A stretch of 25,004 nt of DNA, taken from contig DATFMH010000234.1 of the NCBI GenBank assembly GCA_035267045.1, forward strand, positions 1-25,004, read 5' to 3'. A program made the translations under genes and the position numbers. This DNA is from DATFMH01 sp035267045 (GTDB taxonomy: Bacteria; Bacteroidota; Rhodothermia; Balneolales; DATFMH01). Positions 24,342 through 25,004 of this stretch are shown one piece after another. Within the stretch, counting starts at the first letter, position 1; every line of letters begins with the position of its first letter. The notes under the pieces were generated by a model that was given only the letters and a program-made list of their open reading frames with translations, did not search any database and had not been told where the DNA came from.

Positions 24342-25004
24342 ATGTATTTTGTATTTGATCTTGAATCAGTACCCGATTTTGATTTGATAAGACGGGTTGT
24401 AGAAGATGCCAGTGACGAAGATGATATTTTACTTGGCCAGGCCGAAGAACAAATCGCACGTAATAAATCAGGCTTTCTGCCCCCTATGTTTCACCGGTTG
24501 GTTTCATGGGTAGGGTTATGGATAGATAATAATGGGGAACCCCGTCAAAAACTTTCCTGGAGTGGTGAAGATGAAGTGGAAGGAATAAAAGAAATCATCA
24601 ATGCCCTGCAGACCTTTAAGGACTTTGGCCTCATCCATCATAACGGACGTGGTTTCGATATCCCTTTATTAACTTACCGGGCGATGAAAAACAACCTGCA
24701 ACTGCCCTTGCGAATGGCCAATTACGAAATTCGGTACAGATACAGTAAAAGTAACATTGATCTTGTTGATGAATTCAGCAATTATGGCGCCAGCTCCTGG
24801 CCTAAATTGAAACACCTGGGTTTATTGATCGGTGTTCCGTTCAAACAGACCGGTGAAGGGAATGAAGTATTAAGTATGTTCCGTAAGGGAGAACTTAAGA
24901 AAATCGAGCATTATTGCTATGAAGATGTCATGGCTACTTACCTTATATGGCTTCACCTTAAATTCACAGTTGGTGATATACAACCGGAACCATTCGAAAA
25001 CCTG
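24342..25004 (+). CDS. PolB-like 3'-5' exonuclease (DEDDy), right end cut by window
   Basis: 221 codons from the ATG at 24342 with no stop before the window end; homologues are about this length plus a little, so most of the protein is present. I recognise it as the 'predicted 3'-5' exonuclease related to the PolB exonuclease domain' family (RNase H-like fold, DNA/RNA 3' end removal). Exo I: FDLESVPD with Asp6 and Glu8. Exo II: HHNGRGFDIPLL with Asp106. Exo III: YCYEDVMATYLIW with Tyr191 and Asp195, giving the DEDDy set. It is separate from any polymerase domain. GGAG lies within the end of ansA, nine bases before the ATG, so the pair is likely one operon with partial translational coupling. 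Biological substrate is unknown. Confidence 0.9.
   Translation, partial: MYFVFDLESVPDFDLIRRVVEDASDEDDILLGQAEEQIARNKSGFLPPMFHRLVSWVGLWIDNNGEPRQKLSWSGEDEVEGIKEIINALQTFKDFGLIHHNGRGFDIPLLTYRAMKNNLQLPLRMANYEIRYRYSKSNIDLVDEFSNYGASSWPKLKHLGLLIGVPFKQTGEGNEVLSMFRKGELKKIEHYCYEDVMATYLIWLHLKFTVGDIQPEPFENL

Overview
The window reads as the chromosome of an AT-rich, Gram-negative bacterium of the Bacteroidota/Rhodothermota kind. Balneolia-like relatives are my best guess, from gene content only. Supporting signs are LPS-export genes (lptC and an OstA-like gene), a TamB protein, lipoproteins with clear lipoboxes, the outer-membrane barrel ending of one protein, a tiny basic ribosomal-type protein of the kind seen in this group, and sparse Shine-Dalgarno sequences with several GTG/TTG starts. 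I see no rRNA, tRNA, CRISPR array, transposase, phage gene or toxin-antitoxin pair. This looks mostly like core genome.

Layout. Positions 1-492 (minus) hold the N-terminal part of a GH127-type lipoprotein. Positions 493-1184 are non-coding apart from small palindromes, followed by a strong terminator at 1185-1215. Positions 1242-14985 are seven minus-strand genes: a metalloprotease/beta-propeller/outer-membrane-barrel protein, RNase R, TamB, AroB, AroK and an RqcH/NFACT protein (transcribed in the reverse of that order), with aroK-aroB packed inside the run. A 215-residue protein of unknown function (15053-15700, plus) diverges from the NFACT gene. Its terminator is shared with a converging 29-residue basic protein (15726-15815, minus) whose stop codon lies inside the hairpin. 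An HU-family gene (16067-16354, minus) follows.

Positions 16616-20987 (plus) form a close-packed set: sodium:alanine-type symporter, uracil phosphoribosyltransferase, LptC-like lipoprotein and OstA/LptA-like protein. The last overlaps tail-to-tail with an EF-G2-like GTPase (20956-23082, minus). Positions 23339-25004 (plus) hold L-asparaginase followed at 4 bases by a PolB-like 3'-5' exonuclease that runs off the window.

Themes. Several genes serve the cell envelope (barrel protein, TamB, LptC, OstA). Others serve RNA and ribosome upkeep (RNase R, RqcH, EF-G2-like, the mS38-like peptide), and others basic metabolism (shikimate steps, uracil salvage, alanine/glycine uptake, asparagine breakdown). 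I did not find a convincing new defence or mobile system. The items most worth a second look are the protease-propeller-barrel fusion, the in-frame aroK/aroB junction with a TTG start, the 29-residue ribosomal-type protein with the window's strongest Shine-Dalgarno, a 100-residue insertion in the symporter, and a helically phased triple repeat upstream of that symporter.
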